From: an uncultured Micromonospora sp.
Lineage (GTDB): Bacteria; Actinomycetota; Actinomycetes; Mycobacteriales; Micromonosporaceae
DNA: 64,000 nt
Direction: 5' to 3'
Assembly (NCBI GenBank): GCA_937951935.1
Contig: CALGAM010000133.1
Coordinates: 11,504 to 75,503, forward strand
Below the pieces are notes generated by a model that saw only the letters and a list, made by a program, of their open reading frames with translations, searched no databases and was not told the DNA's origin. The position numbers were made by a program, and so were the translations under genes. Below are positions 54,090-64,000 of this stretch, piece by piece. Within the stretch, counting starts at the first letter, position 1. Each line of letters opens with the position of its first letter.

Positions 54090-56312
54090 ATGCTGCGGCT
54101 ACGGCTGAACCAGCTCTGGACCCTGACACTGGCCGGGATGCTCGTCGGCACACTCCTGGCCGCCGCGCTGCTGCCGGCCGCCGTCCTGGCGGCGGTGGGG
54201 GTGCGGTTCGTCAGCGCCCGGTACGAGGACCTGCCGCAGGAGCTGCGCACCCCGCCGACCGCCCAGCGTTCCTACCTCTACGCCAACGACGGTCGTACCC
54301 TGATCACCTCGTTCTACGACGAGAACCGGACGGAGATCCCGCTCGACGAGATCGCCCCGGTGCTGCGGCAGGCGGTCGTGGCGGCCGAGGACAGCCGCTT
54401 CTACGAGCACGGTGGGGTCGATCTGCGCGGCGTCATCCGGGCGTTCGTCGCCAACCAGGTCAGCGGCACGGTGCGGCAGGGCGCCTCGACGCTGACCATG
54501 CAGTACGTCCGCAACGTGCTGAAGTCCGACCCGAGCCTCACCCCTCGGCAGCGGGCGGAGGCGACCGCCCCGAAGGCCGGACGCAAGATCCAGGAGATGC
54601 GGTACGCCCTGGCCCTGGAGCGCCGCCTGACCAAGGACGAGATCCTCGGCCGTTACCTGAACATCGCCTACTTCGGCGCCGGGGCGTACGGGGTCGCCGC
54701 GGCCAGCCAGCGCTACTTCTCCAAACCGGCCGGCGAGTTGACCCTGGCCGAGGCCGCCCTGCTCGCCGGGTTGCTCCGGTCGCCGGAGACCGACAGCCCG
54801 ATCGACGGCGACGCCGCGGCCGCGCTCGCCCGCCGCGGGTACGTGCTGAGCCGGATGGCCGACCTGGGGATGATCACGCCGGAGACCGCGGCCCGGACCC
54901 AGTCCGAGCAGCTGCGGCTGAATCCGGGTGTCGAGCCGAACGACTGCCTGGGCATTCCTGACGAGCGGGCCGACTGGGGTTTCTTCTGCGACTACTTCCG
55001 CCGCTGGTGGGAGGCGAATCCGGAGTTCGGCAACACCCCCGACGAGCGGCGGCAGAACCTGCGCCGGGGCGGCTACCGGATCACGAGCTCGCTGGACCCG
55101 GCGGTGCAGTCGGCGGCGCAGGCCCAGGTGCTGGAGGTGTACGACCACACCGACCGGTGGGCCGTGCCGATGGCGGTGGTGGAGCCCGGCACCGGCCGGG
55201 TCCTGGCACTGGCGGTGAACCGGCACTACCGGCTGGACCCGAACCCACCCGGGCAGCACACCTACCCGAACACCGTCAACCAGTTGGTCGCCGGCGGTGG
55301 CGACATCGTCGGCTACCAGGCCGGCTCCACGTTCAAGATCTTCACGGTGCTCGCCGCCCTGGAGGCGGGGATGCCGCTGGACTCCGGGTACCGCGCACCG
55401 ACCCGGTTGGTGACCCGGTACCCGGCCAGCGGGCCGAACAGCTGTGGCGGCCGGTGGTGTCCGGTCAACGCCAACCCCGAGTGGATGGACGGCTACCACA
55501 CGATGTGGACCGCCTTCGGGCGCTCGGTGAACACCTACTTCGTGGCGCTGACCGAACGGATCGGCGCCGAGCGGGTGGTCCGGATGGCCGAGCGGCTGGG
55601 CATCGTCTTCCGTGCCGCGACCGACGCCCGGATGGCGACGTACGGGGCGGACGACTGGGGCGCCTTCACCCTCGGGGTCTCCGCCACGACCCCGCTCGAC
55701 CTGGCCAACGCCTACGCCACCCTGGCCGCCGAGGGGACGTACTGTCGGCCGTTGCCGGTCCAGGCCATCGTCGACCCGGCGGGCCGGTCCCTGCCCGCCG
55801 GGGAGCCGACCTGCGGACAGGTGATCAGCCCGGACGTCGCCCGGGCGGCGACGGACGTCGCCCGCTGCCCGGTCGGCAACCGGTCGGCGTACGACCGCTG
55901 CGACGGCGCCAGTGTGCCCGAGGTGACCCGGATCCTCGGCGACCAGCCGGTGGCGGGCAAGACCGGCAGCGCCGAGAGGTACAGCACCGAGACCTTCGTC
56001 GCCTTCACCCCCCAGCTCGCCGCGGCGGCCACCGCGGTCAACCCGGACGACCCGAGCGACGCGGTCGGGCAGGAGGCGCAGCCGAAGGTGGTCGCCGCCG
56101 TGGCGCACACCCTGGCCGCCGCGCTGCGGGATCAGCCACGGCGCGACTTCACCGCACCGAGCCGGGGCATCGCCTTCGCCGGCGGCTCCGACCGGCCGGC
56201 CCCGGTGCCCGACGGTGCGGCGGAGCCGGAGTGGGATCCGGAGCTGTCGCCCGCGGATCCGTGGCCGGGACGCCGCCGGGTGCCGGCGAGGCCCGAGGTG
56301 CCGGTGCGGTGA
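54090..56312 (+). CDS. Class A penicillin-binding protein (PBP1-type)
   Basis: 740 residues. One N-terminal membrane anchor (LWTLTLAGMLVGTLLAAALLPAAVLAAV) is followed by the GT51 glycosyltransferase with AAEDSRFYEHGGVDLRGVIRA, RQGASTLTMQYVRN and RYLNIAYFGAGAYGVAAAS. The transpeptidase has SxxK in AGSTFKIFT, SxN in GRSVNTYF and KTG in AGKTGSAERYS. All catalytic residues are present, so it should polymerise and cross-link peptidoglycan. A short Pro-rich tail closes it. ATG 54090. Confidence 0.95.
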   Translation: MLRLRLNQLWTLTLAGMLVGTLLAAALLPAAVLAAVGVRFVSARYEDLPQELRTPPTAQRSYLYANDGRTLITSFYDENRTEIPLDEIAPVLRQAVVAAEDSRFYEHGGVDLRGVIRAFVANQVSGTVRQGASTLTMQYVRNVLKSDPSLTPRQRAEATAPKAGRKIQEMRYALALERRLTKDEILGRYLNIAYFGAGAYGVAAASQRYFSKPAGELTLAEAALLAGLLRSPETDSPIDGDAAAALARRGYVLSRMADLGMITPETAARTQSEQLRLNPGVEPNDCLGIPDERADWGFFCDYFRRWWEANPEFGNTPDERRQNLRRGGYRITSSLDPAVQSAAQAQVLEVYDHTDRWAVPMAVVEPGTGRVLALAVNRHYRLDPNPPGQHTYPNTVNQLVAGGGDIVGYQAGSTFKIFTVLAALEAGMPLDSGYRAPTRLVTRYPASGPNSCGGRWCPVNANPEWMDGYHTMWTAFGRSVNTYFVALTERIGAERVVRMAERLGIVFRAATDARMATYGADDWGAFTLGVSATTPLDLANAYATLAAEGTYCRPLPVQAIVDPAGRSLPAGEPTCGQVISPDVARAATDVARCPVGNRSAYDRCDGASVPEVTRILGDQPVAGKTGSAERYSTETFVAFTPQLAAAATAVNPDDPSDAVGQEAQPKVVAAVAHTLAAALRDQPRRDFTAPSRGIAFAGGSDRPAPVPDGAAEPEWDPELSPADPWPGRRRVPARPEVPVR

Positions 56313-56435
56313 CCCCGCCGCGCTCCGACATCCGCCGGCCCGGGTCCGGCACCCCGACCCCGGCCGCCGCCGCGACCCTCCGGACGGGGCGACGTGAGGC
56401 GGCGTCGCCGTGGCCGTAGGAGCTACGCTGCACGG

Positions 56436-56654
56436 GTGTTCAGCAACACCCGGCCGCTTCCCGCCCGCCCCGCTGCCGGGGCAGGGTGGCGATCCTCCGG
56501 CGGCACCGACGACACCCACCTCGCCCCGCCCGACCCGCGTGACGAGCGGCCGGGCGTCGGCCGGGACACCGGGGCGCGCGGCGGGGGTGTCCGGACGGTG
56601 CCGGCCGGCGTCGCGGTGCCCCTCGTCGCCGTCGGCGCGGTGTGCCGGCGATGA
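56436..56654 (+). CDS. Possible small ORF coupled to the ATP synthase accessory gene
   Basis: A GTG opens 72 codons (FSNTRPLPARPAAGAGWRSS..., ending VPLVAVGAVCRR). Its TGA overlaps the ATG of the next gene as ATGA. The composition is Pro/Arg/Gly-rich and the ribosome site weak, so it may be a fortuitous frame; the overlap is the only positive sign. Confidence 0.25.
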   Translation: MFSNTRPLPARPAAGAGWRSSGGTDDTHLAPPDPRDERPGVGRDTGARGGGVRTVPAGVAVPLVAVGAVCRR

Positions 56655-57082
56655 GCGCGCCACGGGCGGGGCTGCCGGGGGCGATCCGGGCCCGGCTGCC
56701 GTACCTGAAGGTCACGATGTCGGCCTCGGGGGTGCTGCTGGTGCCGGCGGTCGGCCTGGGTGTGCTGCTGCGCGGCACGGCCGGCGCGGTCGGCGCGGCG
56801 GCCGGGGTGGCGCTGGTCGTGCTGAGCTACCTGGTCTCGGGGGTCTCGGTGGCCTGGGCGGACGCGGTCCACCCGCGGATGATCATGTCGGTGGGGCTGG
56901 TGACCTACGCGATCAAGATCGTCCTGCTCGGTGTGGTGATGTCCGCGATCGCGGCCACCGGCTGGCCGGGGCTGGGCCCGATGGGCGCCGCGATCGTCGC
57001 CGCGGTGGTCGTCTGGACCGTGGCGCACGTGATCTGGGCGGTCCGTGTTCCGCTGCCCGAGGTGCCACCCCGCACGGACTGA
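56651..57082 (+). CDS. ATP synthase I-like membrane protein
   Basis: 143 residues with four hydrophobic segments (VLLVPAVGLGVLLRG, AAGVALVVLSYLVSG, SVGLVTYAIKIVLLGVVMSAI, IVAAVVVWTVAHVIWAV). Size, topology and position before the Fo genes match the AtpI-like accessory proteins encoded upstream of actinobacterial atp operons. A 219-base gap separates it from the next gene, so it may have its own transcript. Confidence 0.75.
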   Translation: MSAPRAGLPGAIRARLPYLKVTMSASGVLLVPAVGLGVLLRGTAGAVGAAAGVALVVLSYLVSGVSVAWADAVHPRMIMSVGLVTYAIKIVLLGVVMSAIAATGWPGLGPMGAAIVAAVVVWTVAHVIWAVRVPLPEVPPRTD

Positions 57083-57301
57083 CGCCGCGCTCGTCACGGC
57101 GGCCGGAGGGTCCCGGGGCGGGCCCGTGCCGGCGGAGCGCCGGATGGTGTCGCAAGTCCGACGCGGGGCGAAGCGCGTCCCGCGGCGCCGAGGAGTACGG
57201 TGTTCGTGGTTTCCTCGACGCGGATCGTCCCCCACCCCGATGGCGGTGTGTGGGGGTCGCGGGCACCCCTGCGTATCTGAGCTGATATCGTTCGCCACGT
57301 C

Positions 57302-57523
57302 ATGGCCGACAACCTCCACCCCGACCCGCCGGACAACCGCGTGCCGGAGGGGACGGCAGGTGCGGTCGTCGGATACCTCATCGCCGGCATCGGTGGGTGG
57401 GGATTCCTGGGATGGGTGGCAGAACGCTGGTTGGGTCTCCCATCGGGCATCGGGATCGTGACGGGCATGATGATGGGCGCCGCCGGAGCGCTCTATCTGA
57501 TCATGAAACGGCTCGGTGCCTAG
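57302..57523 (+). CDS. AtpZ/AtpI-type small membrane protein
   Basis: 73 residues with two membrane segments (GAVVGYLIAGIGGWGFLGWVA and IVTGMMMGAAGALYLIMK). This is the AtpZ/AtpI fold that assists assembly of the c-ring or Mg2+ supply for the ATP synthase. ATG 57302. The gap before it contains a CCCCCAC...GTGGGGG inverted repeat (57223-57256) and probably the operon promoter. Confidence 0.8.
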   Translation: MADNLHPDPPDNRVPEGTAGAVVGYLIAGIGGWGFLGWVAERWLGLPSGIGIVTGMMMGAAGALYLIMKRLGA

Positions 57524-57565
57524 GACCGGCGGGTGCCAGTCCCCTTGACTGCGGAGGAATGCACG

Positions 57566-58345
57566 GTGAGCGAAGAGCTGGTCGTCGCCCAGGACCTTCC
57601 CTGGCCCCCCAGCGTCGAGGACTTCTTCCCGCCCCCGGTGGCGGGCCCGTGGGTCACCAAGTTCGGCGTGATGGTCTGGGTCGCGGTGGCGTTGCTGCTG
57701 GTGTTCTTCCTCACCGCCTACCGCAAGCCCACGCTGGTGCCGGGTCGGCTCCAGTGGATGGCCGAGTCGGTCTACGGACTGATCCGCGACGGCGTGGCGC
57801 GTGACCAGATGGGCGAGGCCGGGATCAGGTTCGCCCCGTACCTGACGGTGCTGTTCAGCTTCATCCTGCTGACGAACCTCTTCGGCATCGTGCCGGGGCT
57901 GCAGATCTCGCCGAACTCGCACATCGCGTTCCCGATCGTGCTCGCGGCCATCTCCTACGTGCTCTACCTGGCCGTCGGCATCCGCAAGCACGGCCTGGGC
58001 ACGTACCTGAAGCGAAGCCTGATCCTGCCGGGTGTGCCGTGGCCGATGCACTTCCTGCTGGTGCCGATCGAGTTCCTGCAGAACTTCGTCAACCGGCCCG
58101 TCACCCTCGCGGTGCGGCTGTTCGCCAACATGTTCGCCGGGCACCTGATCCTGCTGGTCTTCACGGTCGGCGGGTTCGTGATGCTCGCCTCCGACAACCT
58201 GTTCATCAAGGTGAGCTCGGTGTCCGCGTTCCTGCTGGCGATCCTGATGGCCTTCTTCGAGGCGCTGGTGGCCATCCTGCAGGCGTACGTCTTCGTGGTG
58301 CTGAGTGCGAACTACCTCTCGACTTCGCTGGCCGAGGAGCACTGA
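57566..58345 (+). CDS. atpB: ATP synthase Fo subunit a
   Basis: 259 residues with six membrane segments; forms the proton half-channels. The essential arginine is in NRPVTLAVRLFANMFAGHLIL, and FFEALVAILQAYVFVVLSANYL is the last helix. The GTG at 57566 is preceded by GGAGGAA at the right distance; the upstream GTG at 57533 would add 11 residues. Confidence 0.96.
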   Translation: MSEELVVAQDLPWPPSVEDFFPPPVAGPWVTKFGVMVWVAVALLLVFFLTAYRKPTLVPGRLQWMAESVYGLIRDGVARDQMGEAGIRFAPYLTVLFSFILLTNLFGIVPGLQISPNSHIAFPIVLAAISYVLYLAVGIRKHGLGTYLKRSLILPGVPWPMHFLLVPIEFLQNFVNRPVTLAVRLFANMFAGHLILLVFTVGGFVMLASDNLFIKVSSVSAFLLAILMAFFEALVAILQAYVFVVLSANYLSTSLAEEH

Positions 58346-58473
58346 TCCATCGGCGAGCGGACCAGACCCGGACGACACCGCCGGCGGACGCCCGGCCGAC
58401 GTCACCTGAGAAGCGTCCAGCAATGACCGTGTAACGCGTGAGGCTCACGCGCCAACAAGGAGGAATCCCCGCA

Positions 58474-58701
58474 ATGAGCGTTCTTGCCGAGATCGGCGGC
58501 AGCGTCAACACCATCGGCTACGGCCTCGCCGCCATCGGCCCCGGTATCGGTGTCGCCCTCGTCTTCGCCAGCTACATCCAGTCCAGCGCCCGGCAGCCCG
58601 AGTCGGCCGGCTTCAACCGCACCTGGCTGATCCTCGGGTTCGCGCTGGTCGAGGCGCTCGCCCTGTTCGGTCTGGTGCTGGCGTTCGCCGTCCAGGCCTG
58701 A
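58474..58701 (+). CDS. atpE: ATP synthase Fo subunit c
   Basis: 75 residues, two-helix proteolipid of the rotor ring. [27 protein letters not shown] is the first helix and loop; the proton-carrying glutamate is in [18 protein letters not shown] 58474 has AAGGAGGAA upstream. Confidence 0.97.
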   Translation: MSVLAEIGGSVNTIGYGLAAIGPGIGVALVFASYIQSSARQPESAGFNRTWLILGFALVEALALFGLVLAFAVQA

Positions 58702-58731
58702 CCCATCCACACGGTGACCTGGAGGTCTGAG

Positions 58732-59292
58732 ATGCTCATCGCCGCGGGAGGGGCGAGTCACAACCCGATCCTGCCGATCTGGCAGGAGCTCGTCATCGGA
58801 ACGATCTCCTTCGCCCTGCTGGTCTTCGTCCTGCTCAAGTTCGTCATGCCGCGGATGGAGGCGATGTACCAGGCGCGGGTCGAGGCGATCGAGGGCGGTC
58901 TCGAGCGCGCTCAGGCCGCCCAGGCGGAGGCCAACAAGCTGCTGGAGCAGTACAAGGCGCAGCTCGCCGAGGTGCGCACCGAGGCGGCGAAGATCCGCGA
59001 CGACGCCCGCGCCGACGCGGAGAACATCCGGAAGGACATCCTCGCGAAGGCTCGCGAGGAGTCCGAACGGATCATCGCGGCCGGCCGGGAGTCGCTCGAG
59101 GTCGAGCGGCAGACCATCGTCCGGGAGCTGCGGGCCGAGCTCGGCACCCTCGCGGTCGATCTGGCCAGCCGGATCGTCGGCGAGTCGCTGGCCGACGAGG
59201 CCCGGCGTCGGGGCACCGTCGAGCGGTTCCTGGCCAGCCTTGAGACCGCCGGCGCCGGCGCCGGCGGCGGCACGCCCGTGAGGACGAGCTGA
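58732..59292 (+). CDS. atpF: ATP synthase Fo subunit b
   Basis: 186 residues, peripheral stalk. One N-terminal membrane segment (LVIGTISFALLVFVLLKFVMP) is followed by a long charged coiled coil rich in Glu/Ala/Arg (RVEAIEGGLERAQAAQAEANKLLEQYK...). ATG 58732 has GGAGG seven bases upstream. TGATG overlap with atpH. Confidence 0.96.
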   Translation: MLIAAGGASHNPILPIWQELVIGTISFALLVFVLLKFVMPRMEAMYQARVEAIEGGLERAQAAQAEANKLLEQYKAQLAEVRTEAAKIRDDARADAENIRKDILAKAREESERIIAAGRESLEVERQTIVRELRAELGTLAVDLASRIVGESLADEARRRGTVERFLASLETAGAGAGGGTPVRTS

Positions 59293-60116
59293 TGCAGGCC
59301 GCCAGCCGGGAGTCGTACGCGGCGGCGCGGGAGCGGCTGGACGCCTACACCCGCGACGCCGACGCGGCGGCGATCGCCGCCACCGGTGACGAGCTGGGGG
59401 CGGTCGCCGACCTGCTGCGGCGCGAGCCGCGGCTGCGGCGTGCCCTCTCCGACCCCGCGCGGTCGGGCGAGGACCGGTCGGCCCTGCTGAGGGACATCCT
59501 CGGCGACAGGGTCGGCACGGCGGCCAGGGACCTGCTCGTCACGCTGGTCTCCGGCCGCTGGTCGGCGGCGTCGGAGCTGCTGGACGCGACCGAGCGGCTG
59601 GGCGTCGAGGCGCTGCTCGCCAGCGCGGAGCGCGCCGGCGAGCTGGGTGAGGTGGAGGACGAGCTGTTCCGCTTCGGACAGCTGGTCGCCGCCCACCCGG
59701 AGCTGAGCAACGCCCTCGCCGACCCGATCGCGCCGGTGGCACAGCGGGCCGAGCTGACCGGGTCGCTGTTGGCCGGCAAGGCCAAGCCGGTCACGATCAA
59801 GCTCGTCGAGGTGGCGCTCTCCGGATTCGGCGGGCGCTCCTTCACCGGCGGCCTGACCCGACTCGTCGAGTTGGCCGCCGACCGGCGGGACCGCCAGGTG
59901 GCGTACGTCACCGTCGCGACCCCGCTGACCGAGGAGGAGGAACGCCGGCTGGGAGCCAGGCTGAGCGAGCTGTACGGTCGGGAGGTCACCGTCAAGCAGA
60001 CGGTGGACCCGGAGGTGCTCGGCGGTCTGAGCGTCCGGATCGGTTCCGATCTCTACGACGGGACGATCCTGCGTCGCCTGACCGACACCCGAAACGCGCT
60101 GGCGAAGCGTCGATGA
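59292..60116 (+). CDS. atpH: ATP synthase F1 subunit delta
   Basis: 274 residues, longer than the usual 180, typical of actinobacterial delta with an N-terminal extension. The C-terminal FRFGQLVAAHPELSNALADP..., VATPLTEEEERRLGARLSELYGREV and DPEVLGGLSVRIGSDLYDGTI are the conserved end. ATG overlaps the atpF stop. Confidence 0.95.
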   Translation: MQAASRESYAAARERLDAYTRDADAAAIAATGDELGAVADLLRREPRLRRALSDPARSGEDRSALLRDILGDRVGTAARDLLVTLVSGRWSAASELLDATERLGVEALLASAERAGELGEVEDELFRFGQLVAAHPELSNALADPIAPVAQRAELTGSLLAGKAKPVTIKLVEVALSGFGGRSFTGGLTRLVELAADRRDRQVAYVTVATPLTEEEERRLGARLSELYGREVTVKQTVDPEVLGGLSVRIGSDLYDGTILRRLTDTRNALAKRR

Positions 60117-60198
60117 CCACCGTCCACGCCCGCGCCGAGCGCTGAGCAGACATTCACGCCGTTCCGGTTAACCGGGCCCTGAATAGAGGAAGAAGAGG

Positions 60199-61857
60199 AT
60201 GGCCGAGCTGACCATCTCGTCGGAGGAGATCCGCGGCGCGCTGGAGCGCTACATCTCCTCCTATTCGCCCGACGTCTCCCGTGAGGAGGTCGGCACCGTC
60301 GCCGACGCCGGTGACGGCATCGCCCACGTCGAGGGTCTGCCCTCGACCATGACCAACGAGCTGCTGGAGTTCGAGGACGGCACCCTCGGCGTGGCGCTCA
60401 ACCTGGATGTCCGCGAGATCGGTGTCGTGATCCTCGGCGACTTCTCCGGGATCGAGGAGGGCCAGCGCGTCAAGCGGACCGGCCGGGTGCTCTCGGTGCC
60501 GGTCGGCGACGCGTTCCTGGGCCGGGTGGTCAACCCGCTCGGCCAGCCGATCGACGGCCTGGGCGACATCCCCCACGAGGGCTACCGCGAGCTCGAACTG
60601 CAGGCGCCGAACGTGATGGCGCGGCAGAGCGTCCACGAGGCGCTGCAGACCGGTATCAAGGCCATCGACGCGATGACCGCGATCGGTCGGGGCCAGCGGC
60701 AGCTGATCATCGGTGACCGGCGGACCGGCAAGACCACCATCGCGCTGGACACCATCCTGAACCAGCGCGACAACTGGCGCTCCGGCGACCCGAAGAAGCA
60801 GGTCCGCTGCATCTACGTGGCGATCGGCCAGAAGGCCTCGACCATCGCCGCGGTCAAGGGGGTGCTGGAGGAGAACGGCGCGATGGAGTACACCACCATC
60901 GTCGCCTCGCCCGCCTCCGACCCGGCCGGCTTCAAGTACATCGCGCCGTACGCCGGCTCCGCCATCGGCCAGCACTGGATGTACGGCGGCAAGCACGTCC
61001 TGATCGTCTTCGACGACCTCACCAAGCAGGCCGAGGCGTACCGCGCGGTCTCGCTGCTGCTGCGCCGCCCGCCGGGCCGCGAGGCGTACCCGGGTGACGT
61101 GTTCTACCTGCACTCCCGGCTGCTGGAGCGCTGCGCGAAGCTCTCCGACGAGATGGGCGGCGGCTCGATGACCGGCCTGCCGATCATCGAGACCAAGGGC
61201 AACGACATCTCGGCGTTCATCCCGACCAACGTCATCTCGATCACCGACGGCCAGATCTTCCTGGAGACCGACCTGTTCAACCAGGGTGTCCGGCCGGCGA
61301 TCAACGTCGGTACCTCGGTCTCCCGGGTCGGTGGCGCGGCCCAGGTGAAGCCGATGAAGAAGGTGGCCGGCCGGCTCCGGCTGGACCTGGCGCAGTACCG
61401 CGAGCTGGAGGCGTTCGCGGCCTTCGCCTCGGATCTGGACAAGGCGTCGCAGAACCAGCTCAACCGGGGTGCCCGCCTCGTCGAGCTGCTGAAGCAGCCG
61501 AACTACTCGCCGATGCCGGTGGAGGAGCAGGTCGTCTCGATCTGGGCCGGCACCGAGGGCAAGCTGGACGACATCCCGGTGAACGAGATCCGCCGCTTCG
61601 AGGCGGAGTTCCACGAGTTCCTGCGGCACCAGTACGCCTCGACGCTGCAGTCGATCGCGGACAACAACTGGGACGACGACATCGTCAACACCCTGGACGA
61701 GGCCATCTCCCGGTTCAAGCTGATGTTCCTCGGCAAGGAGGACGAGGTACGGATCAACGAGCCGGCCCCCACGCCGCTGGAGGGTGAGCCGGACCGCGAG
61801 ACGGTGACCCGGTACCGCGACGAGGTGCCCGCGGCCGAGAACGAGAAGAAGCAGTAG
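60199..61857 (+). CDS. atpA: ATP synthase F1 subunit alpha
   Basis: 552 residues. N-terminal barrel with [24 protein letters not shown], Walker [42 protein letters not shown], and the alpha-specific noncatalytic site. ATG 60199 follows GAGGAAGAAGAGG. The C-terminal extension (ENEKKQ) is acidic/basic and normal. Confidence 0.98.
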   Translation: MAELTISSEEIRGALERYISSYSPDVSREEVGTVADAGDGIAHVEGLPSTMTNELLEFEDGTLGVALNLDVREIGVVILGDFSGIEEGQRVKRTGRVLSVPVGDAFLGRVVNPLGQPIDGLGDIPHEGYRELELQAPNVMARQSVHEALQTGIKAIDAMTAIGRGQRQLIIGDRRTGKTTIALDTILNQRDNWRSGDPKKQVRCIYVAIGQKASTIAAVKGVLEENGAMEYTTIVASPASDPAGFKYIAPYAGSAIGQHWMYGGKHVLIVFDDLTKQAEAYRAVSLLLRRPPGREAYPGDVFYLHSRLLERCAKLSDEMGGGSMTGLPIIETKGNDISAFIPTNVISITDGQIFLETDLFNQGVRPAINVGTSVSRVGGAAQVKPMKKVAGRLRLDLAQYRELEAFAAFASDLDKASQNQLNRGARLVELLKQPNYSPMPVEEQVVSIWAGTEGKLDDIPVNEIRRFEAEFHEFLRHQYASTLQSIADNNWDDDIVNTLDEAISRFKLMFLGKEDEVRINEPAPTPLEGEPDRETVTRYRDEVPAAENEKKQ

Positions 61858-61866
61858 GGCAGACCG

Positions 61867-64000
<2,134 letters not shown>

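Overview
The window is very GC-rich actinobacterial chromosome. Housekeeping gene order (argS-lysA-hom-thrC ... thrB-rho ... rpmE-prfA ... prmC-sua5 ... atp operon), frequent GTG/TTG starts and stop/start overlaps all fit a filamentous actinomycete. A Micromonosporaceae member is my best guess, inferred from overall style and not from a search.

Region 1 (1-14478) is accessory: a small natural-product cluster. It holds a SARP-type regulator (minus strand), then on the plus strand a 22-codon upstream ORF, dpgA, dpgB and dpgC (3,5-dihydroxyphenylacetyl-CoA synthesis and oxidation to 3,5-dihydroxyphenylglyoxylate), a frameshifted relic that I read as dpgD, an ABC exporter with a Pro/Gly-rich N-terminus, a stand-alone thioesterase, a one-module NRPS (TubC-like docking, C, A, T) and a GNAT acetyltransferase. 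No aminotransferase (HpgT) is present here, so the glyoxylate itself rather than dihydroxyphenylglycine may be the end product.

Region 2 (14546-24475, minus) is a six-gene operon in which every gene overlaps the next: dynamin-like GTPase, a 1113-residue Hsp70-like ATPase, a Pro/Ala-rich protein of unknown function, a membrane-anchored kinase-like protein, a von Willebrand A protein and a PP2C-like phosphatase. The last three match the layout of the TerY-P (vWA/PP2C/kinase) triad; the first two recall the SrfB/SrfC pairing of an Hsp70-like and a dynamin-like protein. This combination is the best candidate in the window for a poorly described system.

Region 3 (24476-26661) is a scar zone: repeats, a broken IS30-family transposase, a recombinase zinc-ribbon relic, tRNA-Arg(CCG), and an IS630-like protein that appears to have lost its catalytic acids. 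Region 4 (26679-43138) holds DUF305/DUF3105 proteins, argS, the lysine/threonine genes lysA, hom, thrC, thrB, an AcrB-type RND transporter, an MFS exporter, a catalase-like protein and rho. Region 5 (43324-56312) holds a secreted glycosidase/phosphoesterase fusion, a polynucleotide kinase-phosphatase, rpmE, prfA, a GGDEF protein, prmC, sua5, a low-molecular-weight phosphatase and a class A penicillin-binding protein. Region 6 (56651-64000) is the F1Fo ATP synthase operon, cut off by the window end within atpD.
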